DNA of 64,000 bases. It comes from Aquipuribacter hungaricus. Lineage in GTDB: Bacteria > Actinomycetota > Actinomycetes > Actinomycetales > JBBAYJ01. The stretch lies in NCBI RefSeq assembly GCF_042663885.1, contig NZ_JBHSXV010000001.1; one strand, given 5' to 3'. This document shows, in pieces, positions 16,581 through 25,776 of the stretch; the first letter of the stretch is position 1, and each line of letters starts with the position of its first letter. A program made the translations under genes and the position numbers. The notes under the pieces are model-generated. The model saw nothing but the letters and a program-made list of their open reading frames with translations, did no database searches and was not told the origin of the DNA.

Positions 16581-16607
16581 GGGGGGACGCTACCCGCGCG
16601 TCCCCCC
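16581..16607. terminator. intercistronic hairpin (distal) between binding protein and permeases
   Basis: GGGGGGACGC (16581-16590) pairs perfectly with GCGTCCCCCC (16598-16607), leaving a 7-base loop. It is the second of two hairpins between the substrate-binding protein and permease genes, and probably attenuates downstream expression or protects the 3' end of the upstream message. Confidence 0.55.
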
Positions 16608-16614
16608 TGCTGGT

Positions 16615-16656
16615 AGGCCCGCGGCGCGCCCCCCGGAGGAGACGCGCCACGGGCCT
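16615..16656. terminator. intercistronic hairpin (proximal) after binding protein gene
   Basis: AGGCCCG (16615-16621) and GGCGCG (16623-16628) pair with CGCGCC (16643-16648) and CGGGCCT (16650-16656), with a single C/A mismatch. It lies 12 bp after the stop of the substrate-binding protein gene. Such structures are known between malE and malF-type genes, where they keep binding protein in excess over permeases. Confidence 0.55.
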
Positions 16657-16668
16657 GTCAGCGGGAGG

Positions 16669-18084
16669 TCAGGACGCGGGCCAGGAGGCCTCGATGGCGT
16701 CGAGGACCTCGGCGTCGGCCTTGTCCTCGGCGATCCACGCCGTCATCTCCGACCAGAAGGTCCCGGCGCCGACGGCACCCGGCATGAGGTCGGAGGCGTC
16801 GAAGCGGAAGGTCGCCTCCTCGTCGTTCAGCAGCTCGGCCGACAGCTCGTCGATCGGGTTCTGCAGGTTGGCGACGTCCAGCCCGGAGTGCGGGGGGATG
16901 AACTGGCCGCCGGCGGCCCGGTTGTTGATGAAGTCCTCGGACGTCATGTACAGCTGGAACGCCTGGACGTGCGGCTCGTCCGAGAAGGCCCCGACGAACT
17001 CGCCGGCGCCGAGCACGGGGTTGCCGAACTCCTCGTTGATCGGGGGCAGGTAGAACGCGAAGACGTCGCCGTCCTCGGCCACCTCGGTGCCGTCGGGCCA
17101 GTTGGCCGCGTAGAACGAGGCCTGGCGGTGCATGAAGCAGGAGCCGTCGAGGATCGGCAGGCCCGCCTCCTGGAACGCCTGCGACGCGATGGACTGCACG
17201 CCGCCGATGCCGCCGTTGACGTACTCCTCGTTCTTGAGGATGCCGCCGACGGTCTCCAGCGCGGTGGCCACGGCCGGGTCGTTGAAGGGGATCTCGTGGT
17301 TGACCCACTGGTCGTAGACGTCGGGCCCGGCGGTGCGGAGCATGACGTCCTCCATCCAGTCCGTCGTGGTCCAGCCGGTGGCGTCACCGGACTCGATGCC
17401 GGCGCACCAGGGCTTGATCTCGCCGCCGGGGTTGTCGGCCACGATCTGGTCGGAGAGCGCGAGCATCTCGTCCCAGGTCTCGGGGACCTCGTAGCCGGCC
17501 TCCTCGAAGGCGGACGGGGAGTACCAGACGAACGACTTGACGTTCGCGGAGTTGGGGGCGGCGTAGAACTCGCCGTCGACCGTGCCGTAGTTCTTCCAGT
17601 CCTCGCCGTAGAACTCGTCGACGGCGGCCTCGACCTGGTCGGGCGCGGGGACGACGGTGCCGGTGTCGCGCACGATGGTCTGGAGCAGGCCCGGCTGCGG
17701 GAACAGCGCGATGTCCGGCGGGTTGCCGGCCTGGGTGCGGACGAGCAGCTGGGCCTCGAACTCCGAGGAGCCCTCGTAGGTGACGCTGACGCCGGTGCAC
17801 TCGGTGAAGGGCTGGAAGGCGTCGATGTAGGGCTGGTCCTCGGGGGCGAGGATCGAGGTGTACAGCGACACCTCTTCGCCCTCGATGTCGCCGAACTCCT
17901 CGTACGGCGCGCAGTCGATCTCGGCCGCGGCGTCGACGCCGGTGCCGGCGCCGCCGGAGGCGTCACCGCCCCCGCTGCCGCCGGATCCCTCGATCTGGTC
18001 CGCGCCGCACGCGGCGAGCAGCATCGTGATGCTGATCCCGGCGCCGGCCGCGGCTGCGACACGCCTGTTCAGGCGGTTGCGCAT
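16669..18084 (-). CDS. sugar ABC transporter substrate-binding lipoprotein
   Basis: 471 residues. A lipoprotein signal peptide (MRNRLNRRVAAAAGAGIS...) ends in LLAACG with the lipidated cysteine at about residue 26. An acidic Gly/Ser linker follows, then an extracytoplasmic solute-binding fold of the family-1 (maltose/alpha-glucoside) type. It captures the sugar for the two downstream permeases. ATG 18084 is chosen because it starts the signal peptide; an in-frame extension upstream would run through the promoter/operator. It is controlled by the operator at 18152-18165, presumably bound by the adjacent LacI-family regulator. Confidence 0.9.
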   Translation of the reverse strand: MRNRLNRRVAAAAGAGISITMLLAACGADQIEGSGGSGGGDASGGAGTGVDAAAEIDCAPYEEFGDIEGEEVSLYTSILAPEDQPYIDAFQPFTECTGVSVTYEGSSEFEAQLLVRTQAGNPPDIALFPQPGLLQTIVRDTGTVVPAPDQVEAAVDEFYGEDWKNYGTVDGEFYAAPNSANVKSFVWYSPSAFEEAGYEVPETWDEMLALSDQIVADNPGGEIKPWCAGIESGDATGWTTTDWMEDVMLRTAGPDVYDQWVNHEIPFNDPAVATALETVGGILKNEEYVNGGIGGVQSIASQAFQEAGLPILDGSCFMHRQASFYAANWPDGTEVAEDGDVFAFYLPPINEEFGNPVLGAGEFVGAFSDEPHVQAFQLYMTSEDFINNRAAGGQFIPPHSGLDVANLQNPIDELSAELLNDEEATFRFDASDLMPGAVGAGTFWSEMTAWIAEDKADAEVLDAIEASWPAS

Positions 18085-18151
18085 GGGTGTGCCTCCTCGT
18101 TGTGGCTCTCGTCCGGCCACACCATCGTGGGCCTGGTTCGACGTAGGAGCA

Positions 18152-18180
18152 TGTAAACGCTTGCAGGACGCACTTATCAA
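18152..18180 (-). promoter_or_regulatory. promoter overlapped by a LacI-type operator
   Basis: On the minus strand TTGATA (18180-18175), a 17-base spacer and TTTACA (18157-18152) form a sigma70-like promoter for the sugar transporter. The -10 lies inside TGTAAACGCTTGCA (18152-18165, plus-strand reading), a near-palindrome with the central CG expected for LacI/GalR-family operators. Repressor binding would block RNA polymerase. The nearby LacI-family gene is the obvious candidate. Confidence 0.65.
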
Positions 18181-18361
18181 GGGCGGCGCGTCACACGCCC
18201 GTAACGATCCTGCAACGCCGTGACCAGCGAGGGAGCGGCGAGGACGCGGAGGTGGGAGCGCTCACACGGAGCGTGACGACACGCCTGCGCGGGGGCATCC
18301 CGGGTCGCACCGGGTCATCCCGGGCGGCCGGCAGACGGCTGAGCCGCGGGGCCCGGCCCTC

Positions 18362-19417
18362 TCAGGTCGCGCGCGCCTGGGCCGGGCCCGTCGAGCGGCG
18401 CAGGACGAGCCGGGTCGGCATGCGCTCCGAGCGGGGCGCGGGCTCGGTGCCGCCCGCGCGGGCGCCCGGGCGCAGGCCCTCCATCACCCAGCGGGTGGCG
18501 GTCTCGGCCTGCTCGGCCACCGGCTGCGAGATCGTCGTCAGGTCGTGGAGCTCCGCGTGGGGGTGGTCGTCGACCCCGATGACCGACACCTGCCCGGGCA
18601 CGTCGACGCCCGCCTGCCGCAGCTCGTGCAGCACGCCGATCGCCAGCTCGTCGCAGGCGCACACCAGCGCGCCCGGCAGGGTCCCCCGGCGCAGCAGCTC
18701 GCGCACGGTGCGCCGGCCGTCGGCGACGGTGAGGTCGGCGACGAGCGCCTCCCCGGGCTCCAGGCCGGCGGCGGTCATCGCCTGCCGGTAGCCGCGGTAG
18801 CGCTCCTGCGGCGGCGCCCAGTCCCCCGGGCTCAGCGACGCGCCGACGTAGGCGACGTCGGTGTGGCCGAGCCCCAGCAGGTGCTCGGTGGCGGAGCGGC
18901 CGACCGCGACGTCGTCGATGCCGACCGAGCGCAGGCCCGGCACGGTCCCGCCGACGTAGACCAGCTCGTGGCCCAGCGCCTGCAGCACCGTGAGCTCCTC
19001 GGGCACGAGCGGCAGGGTGAGGACGATGGTGGCGTCGACCCGCTTGCGCAGCAGGTCCGCGCTGAGCATGGGCCGTGACGGCGGCAGCGTGCGGGACGGG
19101 CCGGGGGTGGTGCGCCCGCCCGGCGGCAGCTGCACGAGCAGGACGTCGTAGCCGTGGGTGCGCAGGACCGCCTCGACGGTCTCGATGCAGACGGCGAAGA
19201 ACCATCGCGAGACGTGCGGGGTGAGCAGGCCGACGGCCTTGGTGCGCCCGCTGGCCAGGCTCGCGGCCGCGGCGGAGGGCACGTAGCCCAGCGACTGGGC
19301 GGCCAGCTGCACGCGGGCACGGGTCGGCTCGGCCACCGACGCGAGCCCCCGCAGCGCCCGGGACACGGTCGCCGTCGAGACCCCGGTGGCCCGGGCCACG
19401 TCCTCGATCGACGCCAC
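18362..19417 (-). CDS. LacI-family transcriptional regulator
   Basis: 351 residues: an N-terminal LacI helix-turn-helix and hinge (ASIEDVARATGVSTATVSRA, then LGYVPSAAAASLASGRT) and a periplasmic-binding-protein-like effector domain (VGLLTPHVSRWFF, DELAIGVLHELRQAG, VSVIGVDDHPHAELHDLTTISQP). GTG 19417 is chosen because AGGAGG lies about 6 bases upstream and the HTH follows at once. The gene precedes the sugar transporter and is read in the same direction, so it probably senses the imported sugar or a derivative and represses the transporter promoter. Confidence 0.9.
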   Translation of the reverse strand: MASIEDVARATGVSTATVSRALRGLASVAEPTRARVQLAAQSLGYVPSAAAASLASGRTKAVGLLTPHVSRWFFAVCIETVEAVLRTHGYDVLLVQLPPGGRTTPGPSRTLPPSRPMLSADLLRKRVDATIVLTLPLVPEELTVLQALGHELVYVGGTVPGLRSVGIDDVAVGRSATEHLLGLGHTDVAYVGASLSPGDWAPPQERYRGYRQAMTAAGLEPGEALVADLTVADGRRTVRELLRRGTLPGALVCACDELAIGVLHELRQAGVDVPGQVSVIGVDDHPHAELHDLTTISQPVAEQAETATRWVMEGLRPGARAGGTEPAPRSERMPTRLVLRRSTGPAQARAT

Positions 19418-19489
19418 GTCAGCCTCCTCGCCTCGGGACGGATTGTGCACCGTCCGCGTGGGCCCCGACGACCGTGCCGCCCCCGGGGC

Positions 19490-20116
19490 TCAGCCGACGG
19501 CGGCGACCTCGGGGGTGCGGGCGCGCTCCATGGCGAGCCGGACGACGTTGACGAGCGCGTGCTTGGTGGCGGCGCGCGAGCGGGCGTCGGTGTACAGCAG
19601 CGGGATGTGGTCGGGCACCTGCAGCGCCTCGCGGACGTCGTCGAGGTGGTGCGTGGCGACGCCGTCGAAGCAGTTGACCGCCACGACGAACGGGATGCCG
19701 CGGGACTCGAAGTAGTCGATCGCCGGGAAGCACTGCTCGAGCCGGTCGGTGTCGACGAGGACGACCGCGCCGATCGCGCCGAGCACCAGGTCGTCCCACA
19801 TGAAGAGGAACCGGTCCTGCCCGGGGGTGCCGAACAGGTACAGCCACAGGTTGCCCGGCAGGCCGATCCGGCCGAAGTCCATGGCCACCGTGGTGGTGGT
19901 CTTGCGGTCGCTGACGCCGCCCGCGTCGTCGACGCCGAGGCTGTGCTCGGTCATCGCGGCCTCGGTGGACAGCGGCTCGATGTCGGAGATCGACCCGATG
20001 AACGTCGTCTTGCCGACGGCGAAGCCGCCCGCGACGACGATCTTGACGACGGTGGGCGCGACGACGGGCGCCGGGGCGACGGCCGTGCCGGCGGGCTCAG
20101 AGGGACGAGATGCCAT
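19490..20116 (-). CDS. conservon GTPase (CvnD type)
   Basis: 208 residues of a Ras-like GTP-binding protein. The P-loop is GGFAVGKTT, with FGTPGQDRF as the switch-II-like segment and VAVNCFDG resembling the NKxD position (Asn present, Lys/Asp replaced by Cys-Phe-Asp). It is the fourth gene of a conservon: histidine kinase, Roadblock/LC7, DUF742, GTPase. In Streptomyces these assemble a membrane-associated G-protein-like switch. ATG 20116 has GGAGAG upstream and overlaps the DUF742 gene by 20 bp. Confidence 0.9.
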   Translation of the reverse strand: MASRPSEPAGTAVAPAPVVAPTVVKIVVAGGFAVGKTTFIGSISDIEPLSTEAAMTEHSLGVDDAGGVSDRKTTTTVAMDFGRIGLPGNLWLYLFGTPGQDRFLFMWDDLVLGAIGAVVLVDTDRLEQCFPAIDYFESRGIPFVVAVNCFDGVATHHLDDVREALQVPDHIPLLYTDARSRAATKHALVNVVRLAMERARTPEVAAVG

Positions 20117-20507
20117 CGAGAACACTCTCCAGGACGCTCAGCGAGATCGAGGGGGACGAGGACGAGCCGGACGCGGTGGCGGCGGTGAGGCCGTGGACCC
20201 GGACCTGGCCGGACTCCTGCAGGTCGCCGACGACGACGCGCACGACGCCGACCGGCAGGCGCAGGTGGGCGCTGATCTCGGCGACGGACTCGAAGCGGTC
20301 CGCGCAGAGCTCGAGGATGCGGCGCTTCTCCACGGTGTCGGAGACGGCCGGCACGGCGACGGCCTGCACCAGCGCCTCCAGCGGGAGGGGGGCGCTGCCG
20401 GCGGTCCGGGTGCGGCCGCGGGTGAGGGCGTACGGGCGGACGTGGAAGTCGTCGCCGTCGGAGTGGCGGCCCGCGCCCTGCGGGGTGGGTCGGCGTCGCT
20501 CGTCCAC
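20097..20507 (-). CDS. DUF742 conservon protein (CvnC type)
   Basis: 136 residues. The central FHVRPYALTRGRT motif and the winged-helix-like region (ESVAEISAHLRLPVGVVRVVV, then GQVRVHG) are typical of DUF742. The partner proteins are encoded on both sides. In conservons it links the Roadblock protein and the GTPase to the sensor kinase. The GTG start lies 5 bp after the Roadblock stop. Confidence 0.9.
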   Translation of the reverse strand: MDERRRPTPQGAGRHSDGDDFHVRPYALTRGRTRTAGSAPLPLEALVQAVAVPAVSDTVEKRRILELCADRFESVAEISAHLRLPVGVVRVVVGDLQESGQVRVHGLTAATASGSSSSPSISLSVLESVLDGISSL

Positions 20508-20512
20508 GGGGA

Positions 20513-20962
20513 TCAGCCGACCGGGGTCCGGGTGGCCCCGGAGACCGGCAGCCGCGAGCGCATCTCGCCGACCAGCTGCGGGGTGAGGGTCTGCTCGGTG
20601 CGGCTGACCAGGAGCGCCATCTCGTAGCCGATGAGGCCGACGTCGCAGGTGGAGTCCGCCATCACGGCGATGACGGAGCCGTCGGAGACGACCATCGAGA
20701 ACAGGAACATGGTGTCCATCTCGACGATGGCCTGGCGCACCTCCCCGGCGCCGAGCTGGCGGGCGGCGCCGCGGGTGAGGGACGAGATCCCCGACACGAT
20801 CGCGGAGAGCTGGTCGCCCTGGGTGCGGTCCAGCTGGTCCGACATCGCCATCAGCAGGCCGTCGGCCGACACCACGAGGGTGTGCGAGACGCCGGGGACG
20901 CTGCGGACGAAGTTGTCGAGCAGCCAGCTGAAGTTCGTCGCTTCGGTGCTCATCGTGGTCAC
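20513..20962 (-). CDS. Roadblock/LC7-domain conservon protein (CvnB type)
   Basis: 149 residues with a Roadblock/LC7 fold (FVRSVPGVSHTLVVSADGLLMA, GISSLTRGAARQL, GLIGYEMALLVSRTE). Roadblock proteins act as GTPase-activating or scaffolding partners of small GTPases. GTG 20962 has GGAGGA 8 bases upstream; an internal ATG at 20953 is an alternative. It lies 15 bp after the sensor kinase gene. Confidence 0.9.
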   Translation of the reverse strand: MTTMSTEATNFSWLLDNFVRSVPGVSHTLVVSADGLLMAMSDQLDRTQGDQLSAIVSGISSLTRGAARQLGAGEVRQAIVEMDTMFLFSMVVSDGSVIAVMADSTCDVGLIGYEMALLVSRTEQTLTPQLVGEMRSRLPVSGATRTPVG

Positions 20963-20977
20963 GGTCCGGGTCCTCCG

Positions 20978-23900
20978 TCAGTCGGTGGTGCGGGAGTCGG
21001 TGGTGCGGGTCAGGGGTCGGTGGGTGCCGTCGGCCTGGGCCGGGACACGGGGGGCGGGGGCCGCGGGGCGGGTCCCGCCGTGCTCGGCTCCGGGGTCGGT
21101 GCCGGGGGCGTCGCCGGCGTGGTGGCCGTCGGTGTCGCCGTCGCCGCCTGCCCGCCCGCGGGTCACCCCGGACTGGAAGCCGGACAGCATGCTGCGGACC
21201 TCCGCGGCGTTGCGCGGGCGGCGCTCGGGGGCTGGGCCGGTCGGCTGGGGCAGCCGGGCCGCCTCGGTGGCCGCCGGCTGGCGGCGCACGAGCGGTGCCG
21301 GTCCGCCGCGGCCCTCGACGGTGCTGGGGCTGTAGGAGGAGAGCCGGCTGAGCTCGCTGAGCGCCTCGGAGGCGAGCATGGAGCGCTGCCGGACCGCCTC
21401 GCCGTCGGAGAGGGCGGGGACGACGGGCACGCCGCCGAGCGTGGCCGAGAGGCCGGGGGCCGTCGGGGAGCGGTGGGCCCCGTCGGGCGTGGAGCCGAGG
21501 GGCGCGGGACCGCCAGGAACCGACCCGGCCCCGGCCGGTCCGTAGCCCGCGGGGCCTGCGCCGACCGGACCTGCGCCGACCGGACCTGCACCGACCGGAC
21601 CTGCACCGACCGGACCCGTGCCGACCGGACCTGCGCCGACCGGGCCTGCGGTACCCGGGGCGCCGGGGGCGGTGGGGCGGGAGGGCAGACCGGGACCGCC
21701 GTGGACGGGCGGCTGCGGGGAGCGGGAAGGCTGGGCGGTCGGGGCGCCGTACCCCGCCGGGGCGCCGGTGGGCTGGCCACCGGTGGCCTGGGCGGGGACG
21801 CCGTGGCCGGCCTGGACGGGGGCCGGAGCACCGGCGTGCGGGGCGGGCGCGTGGACGGGCGCCGGGAACGGCACCGCGGGGAGCGTCGGCTGCGCGACCG
21901 GGGCGGGCGGCGCGACCGGGGCGGGCGCCGGGGAGCTGTTCCGGCCGCCGCCGAAGAGGCTGCGACGACCGCGCCGGCGACCGCTGCCGCCGGGCAGGAT
22001 GCTTGTCGGCGAGGCGACGTGCGGGACCGCGACCGGGGCGGGCACCGGGGTGGCGAAGGGCACGGGGGGCAGCACGGGCTGCGCCTGCGGGACCTGGGGC
22101 TGGACGGGCTGCACGGGCTGGACGGGCTGGACGGGCTGCACGGGCTGCACGGGCTGCGGCTGGGCCTGGGCCTGGACGGGCTGGGCCTGCTGGGGCTGCA
22201 CCTGGGCGGGCTGAGCCGGGGCGGGCCGGGCCTGGACGGGCGGGACCGGGGCGACGGGCGCGGGGACGGGGACGGGACGGGCGGGGGCCTGCAGCGAGGG
22301 CGCCTGGACCGGCGGGCCCAGCACGGGCGGTGCCGCGGGGGCAGCAGGGGCCGTGGAGGGCTCGGCGGCCTGGGCGGAGGGCCGGGGCGCACGCGTCGGC
22401 AGACCGGACGGCAGGGGCGACAGCTGCACCGGACCCTCGGCACCCGCGACGGGGACGTCGGGGGCGACCGGGACGACGGGGACGACGGGGACGACCGGGG
22501 CCGCCGGGGCGACCGCGACCGGCGGGGCGACCGGGGCCGGCGGAGCGACTGCGGCCGGGGGGGCGACCGGGGCCAGCGGGACGACCGGGGCCGGCGGAGC
22601 GAGCGGGGTCAGCGGGACGACCGGGGGGACCGGCGCCTCCGACGTGACCGGGACGACCGGGGCCTGGCGCGCGACGAGCGGGGCGCCGGAGCTCGCCGGG
22701 GCGACCGCGGGCACGAAGGGCGCGGACGCCTCGTCGTCGTGGGCCGCGGCAGGGACCGGCGTCGGAGCGCCGGCGATGACGACGACCGGCCCGGCGACCG
22801 ACGGAGCCACGGGGGCAGCCGGCAGGTCCGGCCGTGCGACGACGGGCTCGCGGGCGTCGACCGGAGAGGTGACGGGAGCGGTCGGGGCGAGGGCGGGCAG
22901 GTCGGCGTCCTCGCGGCGGGCGCGGAAGGCCCCGAACAGGCCGGCGCGGCGCGGGGGGGCCGACGGGTCGTCCGTCCCGGGCAGGGACGAGCCGGCGGGC
23001 GCGGGCTCACCGGCGGGGGTCGGCTCGACGGTGGAGGCGCCCTCGACCGCCGCAGGGGCCCCAGGAGCAGCGGCGACCGGCGCGGCGGGGACCGCAGCGG
23101 GGTCACGGCGGGACCGGGTGGGCAGCGGCGAGGACCCGGGGGTCACGGTGGGCGTGAGCACCGCGGTCTCGTCGACGGTCGGCGCCACCGGGTGCACCGG
23201 CGTGGCAGCAGCAGCAGGCGCGACCGGAGCAGCCGCGACGACCGGGGCGACTGCAGCAGGGGCAGCAGGAGAAGCAGCTGCGGCCTGGCCGCGCCGGGGC
23301 AGCGCCGCACCACCGGGGGCCACGACGGGGGCCGCGACGTCGGGGGCTGCGTCGACCTCGGGTGCCTGGCCGGGCAGGGGGATGCTCGCGCCGAGCACCG
23401 GGGCCGGCAGCACGGGGACCACCGGACGGGTGGGGCCGGCAGGGGTCGACGGGGCAGCAGGGGCGGCCGGTCCGGCGACGGGCGCGGCGGGCGGCTGGGC
23501 GGCGTGGGCGCCGGCGGCGGCGGGGCTGTCCTGGCGCGCCGGGGCACGACCGGGGCGGGCGCCGGGGACCTGCGGGCGGGCCGACGGCGCACCCGGGGCG
23601 ACCGGCGCGCGGGAGGCGCCCGGGTCGGCCGGGCCGGCGGCGTGCTGGCCGGGGGCCGCAGCACCGGCGACGTCAGCTGCGGCGACGGAAGCGGGGTCCC
23701 CCGACGGCGCGGCCACGGTGACCGTGCCGGGGACGAACAGCGACGGCGGCAGGTCGACGGTGACGACGAGGCCCTTGGCGGCGCCGCGGCGCAGGCCGAC
23801 GGTGACGCCGAGGCGGCGGGCGAGCCGGCCGACCACGAAGTAGCCGAGGCGCTGCGAGGTGACGACGTCGCCGGCGGCGAAGTCGGAGATCTTGGCGCGG

Positions 23901-25606
23901 GCGGTGTCGATCTCGTCGTCGGTGAGACCCAGGCCCTCGTCGGTCACGGTGATGCGGACGCCGGCGGCGGTGCGGCTGGTCGTCACCAGGACGGGGGTGT
24001 GGGGCTCGGAGAAGTTGGTGCCGTTCTCGAGCAGCTCGGCGAGCAGGTGCGCCAGCTGCAGCGACAGGTGGCCCATCGTCGGCGGGTCGACCTGCAGGGC
24101 GAGGTTGACCCGCTCGTACTGCTCGATCTCCGAGGCGGCGGTGCGGATGACGTCGGACAGGGCGAGCGGCTGGCGGAGGCGGCGGCCGGCGTCGATGTTG
24201 GCGAGCACCAGGAGCGACTCCGCGTTGCGGCGCATCCGGGTCGCGAGGTGGTCCAGGCGGAACAGGTTCTCGAGGGTGTCGGGGTTCTCCTCGCGCTGCT
24301 CCAGGTGGTCGATGAACGACAGCTGGCGCGACAGGAGGACCTGGTTGCGGCGGGCGACGTTGACGAAGGTCTCGGCGATGGAGCCGCGCAGGGCGGCCTG
24401 CTCCTCGGCGACCTCGACGACCGTGTCGTTGACGGCGTTGAAGGCGGCGGCCAGGCGGCCGACCTCGTCGTCGCCGTCCACCGCGATGCGCGGCAGCTCG
24501 ACGTCGGGCAGCTGGCCGGGGCTGCGCATCTGCTCGACCATGCGGGGCAGCTGCTCGCGCACGCTGGTCGCGGCGGCCGTCAGCTGGCGCAGCGGCCGGA
24601 CGATGCGGCGGGACAGGACGAGCGAGGTCGTCACGGCGACGCCCAGGCCGAGGACGGCCACGGCGACGACGAGCGCGGCGAGGGTCGTGCTGGTGACCGC
24701 CGCGGCGGAGGCGCGGTCGGAGGCCTGCCGGACGTTGTCGTCGATGACCTCCTGCAGGCTGGCGAGCCGGGCGTCGACCGTGCTCTGCCACGCCTCGGGC
24801 GTCAGGGCGGTCTGGCTGGTGGCGGTCGGCGAGCCGAGCGTCGAGCGGGCGGCGGTCACGGACCAGCCGCTCCCCCGCCGGTCGCCGGGGGCGTCGAGCT
24901 CCTGGGCCGCGTCGTCGGGGGCGCCCACGGCGAAGGCCCACAGCTCGAGGGCCTCGGACTGCGCGCTCTCCATCGCCTTGAGGTCGGAGATGTCGGTGCC
25001 GGTGGCGGTGCCGGCGAGCAGCCGCAGGCCGATCTCGCGCTCGTCGAGGTAGAGGTCGCGGGCCCGGAGCAGGTGCCCCTGGCCGACCACGAGGTCGGCG
25101 GTCTGCTGGTCGCCGACCGTCGGGCCGACGCGCGCCGGCAGCTGCAGGTGCGCGTCGACGACCTCGTCGAAGACGGCGGAGGCACGGCCGAGCAGGACGC
25201 TGCCGTCGTCGACCCCCGTGCGCAGCGTCCGCAGCGTCTCCTGGGTGGCGAGGGTGGCGTCGACGGCCTGGCTGACGCGGACGGGGAGGCGCTCCAGCTC
25301 GACGCGGCCGACGGCCTCGTCGACCTGGGCCATGCCGCCGTCGACGGTCGCCCGGACCCCGGGCAGGGCCTGCACGGCCGCGGCGTCGCCCTGGAGGACG
25401 GCCTTCGTCGTGGACCGCTCGACGGCCAGGTCGAGGGCGAGCTGCTGGAGGATGCCGCCGACCTCGGTCAGCCGCTCCGCCTGCTGCGCCTCGCGCGCCC
25501 GGAGCACCTGCTGGGTGCCGAGGATCCCGGCCGTCAGGGCCAGGAGCACCAGCGGCAGCACCAGGACCGCGAGGATCTTCGACCGGATACCGGCAGAACG
25601 CAGCAT
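20978..25606 (-). CDS. conservon sensor kinase (NIT-HAMP-HATPase) with ~900-residue Pro/Ala tail
   Basis: 1542 residues. TM1 is about 10-30, the extracytoplasmic nitrate/nitrite-sensor-like (NIT) helical region about 35-300, TM2 about 306-330, HAMP about 333-405 (RRIVRPLRQLTAAATSVREQ). The kinase core has LDHLATRMRRN (H453) and an ATPase domain with ELLENGTNFS and DEGLGL. From about 625 to the end runs a tail of Pro, Ala, Val, Gln and Gly with internal tandem repeats and a short helical C-terminus. Conservon kinases (CvnA) usually have much shorter tails. It is the first gene of the conservon and probably membrane-anchored. Confidence 0.9.
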   Translation of the reverse strand: MLRSAGIRSKILAVLVLPLVLLALTAGILGTQQVLRAREAQQAERLTEVGGILQQLALDLAVERSTTKAVLQGDAAAVQALPGVRATVDGGMAQVDEAVGRVELERLPVRVSQAVDATLATQETLRTLRTGVDDGSVLLGRASAVFDEVVDAHLQLPARVGPTVGDQQTADLVVGQGHLLRARDLYLDEREIGLRLLAGTATGTDISDLKAMESAQSEALELWAFAVGAPDDAAQELDAPGDRRGSGWSVTAARSTLGSPTATSQTALTPEAWQSTVDARLASLQEVIDDNVRQASDRASAAAVTSTTLAALVVAVAVLGLGVAVTTSLVLSRRIVRPLRQLTAAATSVREQLPRMVEQMRSPGQLPDVELPRIAVDGDDEVGRLAAAFNAVNDTVVEVAEEQAALRGSIAETFVNVARRNQVLLSRQLSFIDHLEQREENPDTLENLFRLDHLATRMRRNAESLLVLANIDAGRRLRQPLALSDVIRTAASEIEQYERVNLALQVDPPTMGHLSLQLAHLLAELLENGTNFSEPHTPVLVTTSRTAAGVRITVTDEGLGLTDDEIDTARAKISDFAAGDVVTSQRLGYFVVGRLARRLGVTVGLRRGAAKGLVVTVDLPPSLFVPGTVTVAAPSGDPASVAAADVAGAAAPGQHAAGPADPGASRAPVAPGAPSARPQVPGARPGRAPARQDSPAAAGAHAAQPPAAPVAGPAAPAAPSTPAGPTRPVVPVLPAPVLGASIPLPGQAPEVDAAPDVAAPVVAPGGAALPRRGQAAAASPAAPAAVAPVVAAAPVAPAAAATPVHPVAPTVDETAVLTPTVTPGSSPLPTRSRRDPAAVPAAPVAAAPGAPAAVEGASTVEPTPAGEPAPAGSSLPGTDDPSAPPRRAGLFGAFRARREDADLPALAPTAPVTSPVDAREPVVARPDLPAAPVAPSVAGPVVVIAGAPTPVPAAAHDDEASAPFVPAVAPASSGAPLVARQAPVVPVTSEAPVPPVVPLTPLAPPAPVVPLAPVAPPAAVAPPAPVAPPVAVAPAAPVVPVVPVVPVAPDVPVAGAEGPVQLSPLPSGLPTRAPRPSAQAAEPSTAPAAPAAPPVLGPPVQAPSLQAPARPVPVPAPVAPVPPVQARPAPAQPAQVQPQQAQPVQAQAQPQPVQPVQPVQPVQPVQPVQPQVPQAQPVLPPVPFATPVPAPVAVPHVASPTSILPGGSGRRRGRRSLFGGGRNSSPAPAPVAPPAPVAQPTLPAVPFPAPVHAPAPHAGAPAPVQAGHGVPAQATGGQPTGAPAGYGAPTAQPSRSPQPPVHGGPGLPSRPTAPGAPGTAGPVGAGPVGTGPVGAGPVGAGPVGAGPVGAGPAGYGPAGAGSVPGGPAPLGSTPDGAHRSPTAPGLSATLGGVPVVPALSDGEAVRQRSMLASEALSELSRLSSYSPSTVEGRGGPAPLVRRQPAATEAARLPQPTGPAPERRPRNAAEVRSMLSGFQSGVTRGRAGGDGDTDGHHAGDAPGTDPGAEHGGTRPAAPAPRVPAQADGTHRPLTRTTDSRTTD
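21555..21644. repeat. 15-bp tandem repeat, six copies, in sensor-kinase tail
   Basis: Six near-identical 15-bp units (plus-strand CCTGCGCCGACCGGA) encode GPVGA/GPVGT pentapeptides in the disordered tail of the conservon kinase. Only a few third-position changes separate the copies, so copy number is likely variable between strains. Confidence 0.85.
22100..22153. repeat. 9-bp tandem repeat, six copies, in sensor-kinase tail
   Basis: Six 9-bp units alternating CTGGACGGG and CTGCACGGG (plus strand) encode a QPV tripeptide run in the kinase tail. A longer degenerate Pro-Val/Ala-Pro region follows at about 22440-22640. Confidence 0.85.
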
Positions 25607-25763
25607 GGCGTACCTCTCGTGGGACGACGACGACCGACCCGCCAGAGCAGCCGGTCACGGTGCTGTTCGGCACCGGGCGGCCGGGGCTGGAGGGGGTGGG
25701 GGGCCACCACCACCCGAACGGCCCCGCGCCGGGGGCGTGTCGCTGCGGGCGGCCGGTCTCGCC

Positions 25764-25769
25764 TACCGT
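25764..25769 (+). promoter_or_regulatory. -10 element TACCGT, probably leaderless start
   Basis: TACCGT fits TANNNT and lies 7 bases before the ATG of the quinone oxidoreductase, with no ribosome-binding site. This places the transcription start at or next to the start codon. Confidence 0.45.
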
Positions 25770-25776
25770 CGCCCGG

